From positions 62,001-126,000 of the forward strand of contig CAZQVB010000008.1 in assembly GCA_964596645.1 (NCBI GenBank): a stretch of 64,000 nucleotides of DNA, in the 5' to 3' direction. The translations under genes were made by a program, and so were the position numbers. Positions 9,441 to 17,410 of this stretch are shown here, piece by piece (position 1 is the stretch's first letter; every line of letters starts with the position of its first letter). This stretch comes from CAVQEK01 sp964596645 (GTDB taxonomy: Bacteria > Bacteroidota > Bacteroidia > Cytophagales > Cyclobacteriaceae). The notes beneath the pieces are model-generated. The model was not told where the DNA came from and did no database searches. It was given only the letters and a program-made list of their open reading frames with translations.

Positions 9441-9890
9441 TCAGGAGAGCATTGACTTTACAGTATCAGCGATGAGCTTTCCATCTGCCTTGCCAGCCAG
9501 CTCTTTGGATGCGATGCCCATCACCTTACCCATATCTTTCATGGAAGTGGCGCCCGTTCGCTCTATTATTGCCTTAATGGCGCTTTGCAGCTCTTCGTCA
9601 GACATTGGCTTGGGCAGGTAGCGATTGATCACATCCAGCTCAGCTTGCTCTACCTGTGCAAGGTCTTCGCGTCCCTGCTCCTGGTATACAGCCAGGCTTT
9701 CGCTTCTTTGTTTGGCCGCTTTTTGAAGCAGTTTCATCTCTTGCTCTTCGGAGAGCGTGCCCTCGCTGCCCTTCTCTGTTTCAGCCAACAGTATCATCGA
9801 CTTGATGCCCCTCAACGCCCGTAAATCGTCCTTCTGCTTGGCCAGCATGGCCTTTTTGATGTCGGCTTCGATCTGATTTTTCAAACTCAT
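9441..9890 (-). CDS. GatB/YqeY domain-containing protein
   Basis: 149 residues from the ATG at 9890 (MSLKNQIEADIKKAML), the normal YqeY length. The frame continues upstream without a plausible N-terminus. Conserved parts are LRALRGIKSMI near the start and VMGIASKELAGKADGKLIADTVK at the end, the helical tail shared with GatB that binds the tRNA elbow. The stand-alone protein's function is not settled; a link to tRNA or amidotransferase quality control is assumed. It appears to be the first gene of the minus-strand operon. Confidence 0.93.
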   Translation of the reverse strand: MSLKNQIEADIKKAMLAKQKDDLRALRGIKSMILLAETEKGSEGTLSEEQEMKLLQKAAKQRSESLAVYQEQGREDLAQVEQAELDVINRYLPKPMSDEELQSAIKAIIERTGATSMKDMGKVMGIASKELAGKADGKLIADTVKSMLS

Positions 9891-9917
9891 TTTCTGCGAT
9901 ATATGATTATCTTGCCG

Positions 9918-9925
9918 CAAAGTTA
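9918..9925 (-). promoter_or_regulatory. Putative -7 element upstream of yqeY
   Basis: On the minus strand this reads TAACTTTG, an exact match to the Bacteroidota TAnnTTTG element, 28 nt ahead of the yqeY start. It implies a leader of about 20 nt. No good TTTG is seen at the -33 position, so this is a partial match. Confidence 0.4.
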
Positions 9926-9942
9926 TCAATATTATAGACCGA

Positions 9943-10671
9943 ATGACCCGCCTGAGTGTAAATATCAACAAAATAGCCACCTTGAGAAATGCCCGTGGCG
10001 GCCATGTGCCCGATGTGGTCGGTGTGGCTAAGGACTGTGAGCGATTTGGTGCAGAGGGCATCACCGTACATCCCCGGCCCGACCAGCGCCATATACGGCA
10101 CAGCGACGTGCTGGCGCTGAAAGAAGTGGTGACAACCGAGTTCAACATAGAGGGCTATCCCGATGAGCGCTATATGAAATTGGTGGAAAATGTGCTGCCC
10201 GAGCAGGCAACCTTGGTACCTGATGCGCCCGATGCCATCACTTCCAACGCCGGCTGGAACACCGTTATACATAAGGCACTCCTCACTGATATAATAGCCC
10301 GGCTCAAAGCTACAGGCATACGGGTGAGTATTTTCGTAGATCCTGATGTGCGCATGGTGGAAGGTGCGTATGCGGCAGGTGCCGACCGGATAGAGCTTTA
10401 TACAGAACCCTATGCCGCTGCGTACTCAGAGAATAAAGAAAAAGCGGTGGCCGATTATGTGCTGGCTGCACAAGCTGCGCGCGACCTGAACCTTGGCCTG
10501 AATGCAGGCCATGACCTGAACCTGGCTAATCTGCGGTATATAAAAGAGCAGATACCCTATTTGAATGAAGTATCGATTGGCCACGCACTCATTGCCGATG
10601 CGCTATACTATGGATTAGAAAACACCATACAGATGTACAAACAACAGCTTATGCTGCCCACTAAACAATGA
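9943..10671 (+). CDS. pdxJ: Pyridoxine 5'-phosphate synthase
   Basis: 242 residues. The N-terminus MTRLSVNINKIATLRNARGG, the HPRPDQRHIRHSDV loop and the C-terminal GLNAGHDLNLANL and EVSIGHALIADALYYGL blocks are all PdxJ hallmarks of this TIM-barrel enzyme. It condenses 1-deoxyxylulose 5-phosphate with 3-amino-2-oxopropyl phosphate to form PNP in the DXP-dependent B6 pathway. The DXP supplier dxs is also in this window (44.8 kb). It is divergent from yqeY and only 4 nt precede the next gene, yicC. Confidence 0.97.
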   Translation: MTRLSVNINKIATLRNARGGHVPDVVGVAKDCERFGAEGITVHPRPDQRHIRHSDVLALKEVVTTEFNIEGYPDERYMKLVENVLPEQATLVPDAPDAITSNAGWNTVIHKALLTDIIARLKATGIRVSIFVDPDVRMVEGAYAAGADRIELYTEPYAAAYSENKEKAVADYVLAAQAARDLNLGLNAGHDLNLANLRYIKEQIPYLNEVSIGHALIADALYYGLENTIQMYKQQLMLPTKQ

Positions 10672-10675
10672 TAGT

Positions 10676-11554
10676 ATGAATAAATCAATGACCGGCTACG
10701 GCATTGCCAAGTATGAAGATGAAAGAGTAAGTATATCTGTAGAGGTGAGAACACTCAATTCCAAATTCCTCGATATTTCACTGCGCTTGCCCCGGATTTA
10801 CAACAACAAAGAAATAGAAGCCCGCAATCTCATCGGTGAATATCTCGAGCGCGGCAAAGTTTCTGTCACCATCGACTGCACTAAAAAAGAGGGCGCTACT
10901 TCTATGATGGAGTTTAATGGCGACCTTTTCAAAAAATACTACCAGGAGCTGGAGCGGTTGGCAAACGACGTAGGCGCTGCCAACCACGACGTTTTCCGAT
11001 TGGCCCTGCAATACCCCGAGGTGGTGAATGCGCGAGAAGATGATGAGGAGAAAGACAGAGATTGGGCACTCATGCTCGCTACTTTAAAAGAGGCACTGGG
11101 CAAATGCGACGAATTCAGATCGCAGGAGGGCCGGGGACTCACGGTGAAGCTGGGTGAATACCTGGCCAACATCGAAGGCGCGCTCGACGCCGTAGAGGTA
11201 TTGGACCCCGATCGGCTTCAGCGAATCAGAAATAGAATAACGGGCAATCTTCAGGAGGTAGTGAAAAAAGAAGAGCTCGATCAGAACCGCCTGGAACAAG
11301 AGCTTATATACTACATAGAGAAGCTGGACATCAGTGAGGAGAAGGTGCGTCTTCGCAGCCATCTACAATACTTTTCGGAAATGCTCACCAGCAAAGATTC
11401 GAATGGTAAAAAAATGAATTTTCTCAGTCAGGAGCTGGGTCGCGAGATCAATACCATCGGCTCTAAAGCAAATGATGCCGCCATACAAAAGCTCGTGGTG
11501 ACCATGAAAGACGAATTGGAAAAACTGAAAGAGCAAATACTGAATTTGTTATAA
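10676..11554 (+). CDS. YicC-family endoribonuclease/RNA-associated protein
   Basis: 292 residues, full length for YicC. It opens with MNKSMTGYG and has SVEVRTLNSKFLDISLRLP, both family signatures, and ends with GREINTIGSKANDAAIQKLVVTMKDELEKLKEQ. YicC proteins are involved in stationary-phase survival and RNA turnover; the E. coli member has endoribonuclease activity. In many Bacteroidota it precedes gmk, but here a terminator follows and the next gene is convergent. Confidence 0.93.
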   Translation: MNKSMTGYGIAKYEDERVSISVEVRTLNSKFLDISLRLPRIYNNKEIEARNLIGEYLERGKVSVTIDCTKKEGATSMMEFNGDLFKKYYQELERLANDVGAANHDVFRLALQYPEVVNAREDDEEKDRDWALMLATLKEALGKCDEFRSQEGRGLTVKLGEYLANIEGALDAVEVLDPDRLQRIRNRITGNLQEVVKKEELDQNRLEQELIYYIEKLDISEEKVRLRSHLQYFSEMLTSKDSNGKKMNFLSQELGREINTIGSKANDAAIQKLVVTMKDELEKLKEQILNLL

Positions 11555-11557
11555 AAA

Positions 11558-11591
11558 GCGAAAAGGCCCGATCTACACCGGGCCTTTTCGC
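11558..11591. terminator. Strong bidirectional terminator between yicC and the Zn-ribbon gene
   Basis: A perfect 13-bp inverted repeat (GCGAAAAGGCCCG, 8-nt loop, CGGGCCTTTTCGC) starts 3 nt after the yicC stop. The A/T blocks lie within the arms, so it can act in both orientations for two convergent genes. Confidence 0.85.
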
Positions 11592-11616
11592 ATTGTCAAT
11601 TTTTCCCCAACCAAAT

Positions 11617-12366
11617 CTATGATGCCGCCACTGTAGGTTGCGCGGTCTTTTGGCTTTGCAGCTTTGCCACTCGGAAAGCTTTGCGCTCTTTGAACCCGCA
11701 ATAGTCGCATTTGTAAAATTTCATCAGTTCTCCTTCTTCTGTTTCGGTAGGAGATTCAAGAATTTCTTCTTTCACCACTTTCAATGTTTGATAGTTGCAC
11801 TCGGGGCACTGGTGTGCTATAAGGTGGCCGGCATATTTCTCAATTTTTGTGTAGCCGGTTTCTTCGTCTATCCACACGTCATAGTCTACAGAGAATACAT
11901 TTTCTTCCGCCTGCATACCTTCATCCAGGTATACGTCTTCTTCGTCTTCACTGAGCAGTTTCATAGGCTTTCCGCTTTTGGGTGAAGTGCGCGGTGTGAA
12001 CCTCAGCTTTTTCAATCTTTTCTCTACATAGAAAGGATAGTAAAATTTTAATATGTTCGAAATTATTACACCCACGATCAGGCCCATCATCACCGTCACA
12101 AATATCCTTACGAGTACCCAGATCAACTCACCCTCAGGCACAAGCGTATTGATGTAGATGCCAACAGCAAAAAGCAGCGCCAGCGAAGCATACCACAAGT
12201 TGTTGATCTCACTTTTATTGATAAAATCGTAACGCTTCTTATAATCTTTCATCGTCATGAGTGAAAGATAATGGTACAATAAAATAACTGCTGCTACTCC
12301 AAACAGCACATAGGCAACCATTTTGCCCCATTGGTTCCATGTTTCAAGGTACAAGTATGCATTCAT
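11617..12366 (-). CDS. Membrane protein with C-terminal zinc-ribbon-like domain
   Basis: 249 residues, not recognised as a named family. Hydrophobic helices lie at about 15-35, 55-75 and 80-105. A soluble acidic tail follows, with two Cys pairs, CPECN and CDYCG, about 35 residues apart, as in a zinc ribbon. The segment YDVWIDEETGYTKIEKYAGHL precedes the first pair. It is monocistronic, between two terminators, with a possible TAACTTTG promoter element upstream. A membrane-anchored nucleic-acid- or metal-binding role is possible but is inference. Confidence 0.7.
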   Translation of the reverse strand: MNAYLYLETWNQWGKMVAYVLFGVAAVILLYHYLSLMTMKDYKKRYDFINKSEINNLWYASLALLFAVGIYINTLVPEGELIWVLVRIFVTVMMGLIVGVIISNILKFYYPFYVEKRLKKLRFTPRTSPKSGKPMKLLSEDEEDVYLDEGMQAEENVFSVDYDVWIDEETGYTKIEKYAGHLIAHQCPECNYQTLKVVKEEILESPTETEEGELMKFYKCDYCGFKERKAFRVAKLQSQKTAQPTVAAS

Positions 12367-12454
12367 AATTAATTTTTTTGATGGTGATACAACCTGATTA
12401 TGCTAAGTTTTCTGTGAAGTGAATTCTTGTGCTTGGTATTAGTATGAACATTGG

Positions 12455-12462
12455 CAAAGTTA
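12455..12462 (-). promoter_or_regulatory. Putative -7 element for the Zn-ribbon membrane protein gene
   Basis: Minus-strand TAACTTTG, an exact TAnnTTTG match, about 90 nt upstream of the gene at 11617-12366. A TTTG lies upstream at a spacing of 25, longer than the usual 19-21, so the -33 half is doubtful. Confidence 0.35.
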
Positions 12463-12557
12463 GGCTTAAGTGCGTCTCGAAGGTCTGCAAATCAAAGCAG
12501 ACATTACAAGCGATACTTTCTATACTTTTTCGCAACAAAAGGTAAGCCGGGCGAAGC

Positions 12558-12585
12558 AAAAAAAATGAGCGTTTTTTCGGCGCTC
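12558..12585 (-). terminator. Rho-independent terminator of the DPP-IV gene
   Basis: Read on the minus strand: GAGCG, a 9-nt loop, CGCTC, then ATTTTTTTT. It begins one base after the stop codon of the peptidase gene. Confidence 0.75.
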
Positions 12586-12586
12586 G

Positions 12587-14779
12587 TTAGAGATGCTCCT
12601 GCACAAAATCAGTCATGGTACGGAACAGGTGAAGCTGGGTACGCCTGCCAGATATGCTGTGGTCTTTATTGGGATAAAAAACCGATTGAAAATCCTTGTT
12701 TGCTTCTATGAGTGCATCTTGCAAATGAATGGCATTTTGCACGTGTACGTTATCATCGCCGGTGCCATGAATCAGTAAAAACGCACCTTCGAGCTTGTCT
12801 GCATGCGTCAATGGCGAGTTTTCGTTGTAGCCTTCCATATTGTCCATAGGCCGCTGCATATAGCGCTCAGTATATATGGTGTCGTAAAAGCGCCAATGGG
12901 TGACCGGTGCCACCGCTATGGCCATTTTGAATATATCGGCACCCTGCAGTATGGCCAGAGAAGACATGAAGCCGCCGTAGCTCCAGCCCCAAATCCCGAT
13001 GCGGTCGCCTTCAATGTAAGGCAATGATTGGAGATATCGGGCCGCGCTAATCTGATCCTGCACCTCCAGCTTGCCCAGTTGCTTGTATACGGTGTCTTTA
13101 AAAGCCTTTCCTCGCCCACCTGTACCGCGATTGTCGACACAAGCCACCATATAGCCGAGATGGTTCAGGTAGTGATGCCATATTTTTGGTTCCCAGGAAT
13201 CTTCCACTCTTTGCGAGCCCGGGCCGCCATATACGAACATGAGCAATGGATACTGGCGTGTGGAATCGAAGCGGTGAGGCTTAAGCATATAGCCGTTCAG
13301 CAAGGTGCCTTCTTCTGTTTCAAACTGAAAAAACTCTTTTGTAGACCAATTACTCCGCCTTGCCAGTGCCTGTACCGAGGCATTTTTTTCGAGAGTTTGC
13401 AACAGGGCGCCTTCGCTACTTTTCAGCAAGATCACCTCCGGGTGGTCTGCCGCGGTATTCGTCTGAATGAAACGGCTATAGTCGCCACTCAGGTTTACCG
13501 TGTTTTTACCTTTTTCCGGGGTGATTATTCGCTTATCGGAGCCATCCAACGTGATGGTATACAGATGTCGCTGAAGTGGCGACTGTTCCGACGACGTGTA
13601 GTATATCAGATTTGTGCGGCTGTCGTAGCCCAGCAGTTCATCTACTTCCCAATCGCCACTGGTCAACTGGCCGATAAACTTACCGGTGACGTCGAAATGA
13701 TAGATGTGGCGAAAGCCGTCGCGCTCGCTGGTGGTGATAAACGAGCGGCCATCGTCCACGAAAAAATATTCGTCGTTGGATTCTACATCCACATAGGTGT
13801 CGCTCTCTTCCTGCAATATCACATCGCTCTGGCCTGTGTCGGCATTGGCCAACAGTATTCTGAAATTATTCTGAAGGCGGTTGAGCGTGAGCAACATCAA
13901 CTGGCTGGCGTTGGGCAACCAAAAAAGCCGGGGAATATACTGTTCAGCTTCGCTTCTGGTCTCAACTTCTACATATGACTGCTTTTTTAAATCATATAAG
14001 TGAATGGAGACATCGGAGTTGGGTTCACCTGCCTTGGGGTATTTGAATGACAGCGTTTCAGGATAAATGCCGCCCCACATTTGCATTTCATACAGCGGCA
14101 CGTCCCGCTCATCGAATCGATAATAAGCCAGCTTTCGGCTGTCTGGCGACCAGAAAAAAGCTTTTGTCAGACTCAGCTCCTCTTCGTACACCCAGTCGGC
14201 CGCACCATTGATTATGGCATTTACCTCACCGTCGGCCGTTACTTGCTCCACACGGCCATGGTTGGTATACGTGTAGTAAAGGTTATTGTCGCGCACAAAA
14301 GCGATCATAGAGCCGTCTGGCGAAAAGGTGGCATAGGACTGCTTATGGTCCGGCTCCAAGGCACGCAATTGCATCGTCTTCAGGTTCAGCACAAAGTGGC
14401 TTGCAATGGTAGACCGGCGATAAATCGATTCCTGGTCCACCGCCAACAGCACATGCGACTCATCCTGACTGAAGGCGAAGTCGTATATGTAAAAATTGTC
14501 GCGATCGGTCTTTGCCTTCAACGTAAGACCACTGATCAATACTTTGCTGGCGGCTTGCCGGGAACCATCATGCCGTACAAGGTCTGTCGATTGATTGTCG
14601 CCGTTATGCTCCAGCGTAGTGTAGTATTTACCGTCCTTCATCCATTTGATCTGCGATATGGACTGTTCGTCGAATTTCCTGTTTATAAATAAATCCTCCA
14701 GCGTGAATACAGCTTCGTTCTGAGAAAAAATGGGTAATGCCCAGAAGCAAAACGCAATGCAAAAAATCCCCCCCTTCAT
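12587..14779 (-). CDS. Dipeptidyl peptidase IV-like S9 peptidase
   Basis: 730 residues with a signal peptide (about 1-19). The N-terminal beta-propeller carries the double-Glu motif DWVYEEE that anchors the substrate N-terminus in DPP-IV. The C-terminal hydrolase domain has the triad Ser600 (GWSYGG), Asp675 (HGTGDDNV) and His707 (KDHSISG). It should release X-Pro or X-Ala dipeptides in the periplasm or at the cell surface. Bacteroidota use such enzymes for protein nutrition. It is monocistronic with its own terminator. The subfamily call is strong because propeller motif and triad agree. Confidence 0.95.
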   Translation of the reverse strand: MKGGIFCIAFCFWALPIFSQNEAVFTLEDLFINRKFDEQSISQIKWMKDGKYYTTLEHNGDNQSTDLVRHDGSRQAASKVLISGLTLKAKTDRDNFYIYDFAFSQDESHVLLAVDQESIYRRSTIASHFVLNLKTMQLRALEPDHKQSYATFSPDGSMIAFVRDNNLYYTYTNHGRVEQVTADGEVNAIINGAADWVYEEELSLTKAFFWSPDSRKLAYYRFDERDVPLYEMQMWGGIYPETLSFKYPKAGEPNSDVSIHLYDLKKQSYVEVETRSEAEQYIPRLFWLPNASQLMLLTLNRLQNNFRILLANADTGQSDVILQEESDTYVDVESNDEYFFVDDGRSFITTSERDGFRHIYHFDVTGKFIGQLTSGDWEVDELLGYDSRTNLIYYTSSEQSPLQRHLYTITLDGSDKRIITPEKGKNTVNLSGDYSRFIQTNTAADHPEVILLKSSEGALLQTLEKNASVQALARRSNWSTKEFFQFETEEGTLLNGYMLKPHRFDSTRQYPLLMFVYGGPGSQRVEDSWEPKIWHHYLNHLGYMVACVDNRGTGGRGKAFKDTVYKQLGKLEVQDQISAARYLQSLPYIEGDRIGIWGWSYGGFMSSLAILQGADIFKMAIAVAPVTHWRFYDTIYTERYMQRPMDNMEGYNENSPLTHADKLEGAFLLIHGTGDDNVHVQNAIHLQDALIEANKDFQSVFYPNKDHSISGRRTQLHLFRTMTDFVQEHL

Positions 14780-14887
14780 ACCTTATTAAAATTTTTTAAT
14801 CCTAAAAAGCAACGTTTTCCTGATCACTTTGGTGCCGCCAATAATGGTGATGATGCTACATTTAATTCGTTCAAATTTAATTACGCG

Positions 14888-16429
14888 CTATACTCCCATC
14901 CAGCCGTCTCTGTCAAGGCTTCTGTACTGTATGGCCTCGGCGATATGCTCTATCTGTATGTCGTCGGCACCTGCCAGATCGGCAATGGTGCGTCCCACTT
15001 TTAGTATGCGATCGTAGGCACGGGCAGAGAGGCCCAGCTTGTCCATGGCTGTTTTCAGCAATGTTTTTCCGGCTTCATTTATGCCACATACTACCTTCAC
15101 CATTTGCGAGGGCATCATGGCGTTGCAATACACGCCCTCCATATCTTCAAATCTTGCTGTCTGCCGTGCCCTGGCCACAATCACCCTTTCCCTGATCTCG
15201 GCACTGCTCTCTGTTTTTCTGTTGGCGGTCATTTGTTCGAAAGAGACGGGATTCACTTCTATGTGCAGATCGATGCGATCGAGCAGCGGCCCGCTTATTT
15301 TTTTCAGATAACGCCGCACATCCATAGGCGAATCCGGATGATTGCCATCGGCTGTGTAAAACTCACCGGAGGGGCTGGGGTTCATGCTGGCCACCAACAT
15401 AAAGTTGGCCGGAAAGCGTACGGAGCCTCTGGCCCTGGATATGTTCACTACGCGCTCTTCCAGCGGCTGTCGCAGCACCTCCAGCACAGTGCGCTTAAAC
15501 TCCGGCAGCTCGTCCAGAAAAAGTACGCCATTGTGTGCCAGGCTTATTTCGCCGGGCTGTGGCACACCCCCGCCGCCCACCAGGGCCACATCGGAGATGG
15601 TGTGGTGTGGCGATCGAAACGGTCGCTTGCTGATCAGCGATGCGTCGGCGCCGAGTTTGCCTGCTACGGAGTGAATCTTCGTGGTTTCCAACGCTTCGTG
15701 TAGTGACAAGGGCGGCAGTATGCCCGGCAGTCGTTTGGCGAGCATGGTCTTGCCGGCCCCCGGGGGTCCGATCATGATCAGGTTGTGCCCACCCGCAGCG
15801 GCGATCTCCAGGGCGCGCTTCATATTTTCCTGTCCCTGTACATCGGCAAAGTCGATGGAGAAATTATTTTGATCGTGAAAGAACACATCGCGGGTGTCAA
15901 TCTTTAGTGGATCAATCACCTTGTTGCCGGCAAAGAAATCAATGGCGTCTTTAAGTGATTCTACGCCGAGTATATCAATATCGCTCACTATGGCCGCCTC
16001 GCGGGCATTCTCTTTAGGAAGCATAAAGCCTGCAAAGCCCTGCTTTCGCGCTTCTATGGCTATTGGCAGCACTCCCTTGATCGGCCGCAGCAGGCCATCG
16101 AGCGATAGCTCGCCCATGATCACATATTTTTCCATGTTGCCTGTGCCGATCTGTCCAGAGGCCTTCAGCACACCCAACGCTATGGGCAGGTCGTAAGCAG
16201 AGCCTTCTTTGCGGATGTCTGCAGGGGCCAGATTGACCACCACCTTTTGCCGGGGCATGTAGTAGCCAAAGTGCTTGATGGCCGACTCTACCCTTTGCTC
16301 ACTTTCCTTCACAGCATTGTCTGGCAAGCCCACCATCCACACCTTGGTGCCCTGTATCACATTCACCTCTACCGTAATGGTGGTGGCGTCAATACCGTAC
16401 ACAGCACTTCCGAAGGTTTTGGCCAGCAT
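14888..16429 (-). CDS. YifB/ComM-family AAA+ ATPase (Mg-chelatase-like)
   Basis: 513 residues. An N-terminal Lon-protease-like domain (MLAKTFGSAVYGIDATTITVEV; APADIRKEGSAYDLPIALG) precedes an AAA+ module with Walker A GPPGAGKT, Walker B VLFLDELPEF and the C-terminal Mg_chelatase_C helices. ComM, the studied homologue, is a hexameric helicase that promotes branch migration during natural transformation. No other competence gene is present here. It starts one base after the stop of the upstream SIS-domain gene, so they are likely co-expressed. Confidence 0.93.
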   Translation of the reverse strand: MLAKTFGSAVYGIDATTITVEVNVIQGTKVWMVGLPDNAVKESEQRVESAIKHFGYYMPRQKVVVNLAPADIRKEGSAYDLPIALGVLKASGQIGTGNMEKYVIMGELSLDGLLRPIKGVLPIAIEARKQGFAGFMLPKENAREAAIVSDIDILGVESLKDAIDFFAGNKVIDPLKIDTRDVFFHDQNNFSIDFADVQGQENMKRALEIAAAGGHNLIMIGPPGAGKTMLAKRLPGILPPLSLHEALETTKIHSVAGKLGADASLISKRPFRSPHHTISDVALVGGGGVPQPGEISLAHNGVLFLDELPEFKRTVLEVLRQPLEERVVNISRARGSVRFPANFMLVASMNPSPSGEFYTADGNHPDSPMDVRRYLKKISGPLLDRIDLHIEVNPVSFEQMTANRKTESSAEIRERVIVARARQTARFEDMEGVYCNAMMPSQMVKVVCGINEAGKTLLKTAMDKLGLSARAYDRILKVGRTIADLAGADDIQIEHIAEAIQYRSLDRDGWMGV

Positions 16430-16430
16430 A

Positions 16431-17015
16431 CTATTTCACTTGTTTTTCTATCAACAATATAATGATGTGTATCACTTTAATGTGCATTTCCTGGATGCGG
16501 TCGGAATAGCCATGGTGTGGTATGCGCACTTCACAATCGGCGAGCGCTGCCAAGGCACCGCCGTTTTTTCCGGTGAGGCATACCAGGGGCATTTTTTTCT
16601 TTCGGGCCACCTCGGCCGCGTTGATGATGTTGGGCGAATTGCCGCTGGTGCTTATGCAAAACAGTACATCGCCCGGCTGGCCCAGCGCCTCCACATAGCG
16701 CGAAAAGATGTGATCGAAGCCGTAATCGTTGCCGGTGCAAGTGATGTGTGTAGCATCTGCCATGGCGATGGCCGGCAAGGCCCTGCGCGCATCGCGAAAC
16801 CGGCCTGTGAGCTCTTCGGCAAAGTGCATGGCATCGCATAGTGAGCCTCCATTGCCACATGCCAGCACCTTTTTGCCTTGCATGATGGCCGTGGCCATTA
16901 TTTCGGCAGCCGTGGCTATGCTGCGCAGGTTTTCTTCATTGCGTATAAAATGATCAAGGGTTTGGCGGGCTTCTACAAACTGATCCTGGATGAGCTTTTC
17001 GGCATTCATGGTCAT
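16431..17015 (-). CDS. SIS-domain phosphoheptose isomerase-like protein (GmhA/DiaA type)
   Basis: 194 residues. The SIS fold is seen in ACGNGGSLCDAMHFAEELTGRF and ISTSGNSPNIINAAEVARKK, the sugar-phosphate binding loops, and a C-terminal HIKVIHIIILLIE helix supplies the GmhA Gln/His region. GmhA converts sedoheptulose 7-phosphate to D-glycero-D-manno-heptose 7-phosphate for LPS core; DiaA paralogues bind DnaA instead. No other heptose gene is adjacent, so the choice is open, with GmhA favoured. Its ATG overlaps the upstream stop (TAATG). Confidence 0.85.
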   Translation of the reverse strand: MTMNAEKLIQDQFVEARQTLDHFIRNEENLRSIATAAEIMATAIMQGKKVLACGNGGSLCDAMHFAEELTGRFRDARRALPAIAMADATHITCTGNDYGFDHIFSRYVEALGQPGDVLFCISTSGNSPNIINAAEVARKKKMPLVCLTGKNGGALAALADCEVRIPHHGYSDRIQEMHIKVIHIIILLIEKQVK

Positions 17016-17326
17016 TAGATTGAGTCTTCGCTCCGGGTGTCTTTGCCCTGCAATTGTCGCTTCAGGTCACGCAGGCGTATGTTCAGATCGCGACGCTCAC
17101 TTTCCAGATGGCGTATCTGGCGCTTGAGCAACCAGGTATCTATGTTTTCAAAAATTAATATAAAAAAGAAGAAAATAAGGCCATAGATGAACCATTTGCG
17201 AAGAAAAGAGAAAAAAGTAAGCATGCCAAAGCGCGAAATCATTTCTGTGATGTTGAGCGTCATATACAGCGTAACCACCAGATAAACGGTATACAACACG
17301 TATAAGAACACTCTAACTCTTCGCAT
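17015..17326 (-). CDS. Small membrane protein with C-terminal coiled coil
   Basis: 103 residues from the ATG at 17326; the frame could begin with a TTG nine codons earlier, but AAGGAG sits 8 nt ahead of this ATG, a rare Shine-Dalgarno for this genome. Two transmembrane helices (about 8-30 and 38-60) are followed by a charged helix RQIRHLESERRDLNIRLRDL predicted to be a coiled coil. I do not recognise the family. It lies between the ABC exporter and gmhA-like genes and overlaps the latter by one base, so an envelope-related role is inferred. Confidence 0.7.
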   Translation of the reverse strand: MRRVRVFLYVLYTVYLVVTLYMTLNITEMISRFGMLTFFSFLRKWFIYGLIFFFFILIFENIDTWLLKRQIRHLESERRDLNIRLRDLKRQLQGKDTRSEDSI

Positions 17327-17410
17327 ATCACTTCTCCTTTTTAGGGTGATCAATATAAATAAAACCCTGCAGCATATCGATCAGTGGTGATGCTGCTGCG
17401 CGGAGCAGAA

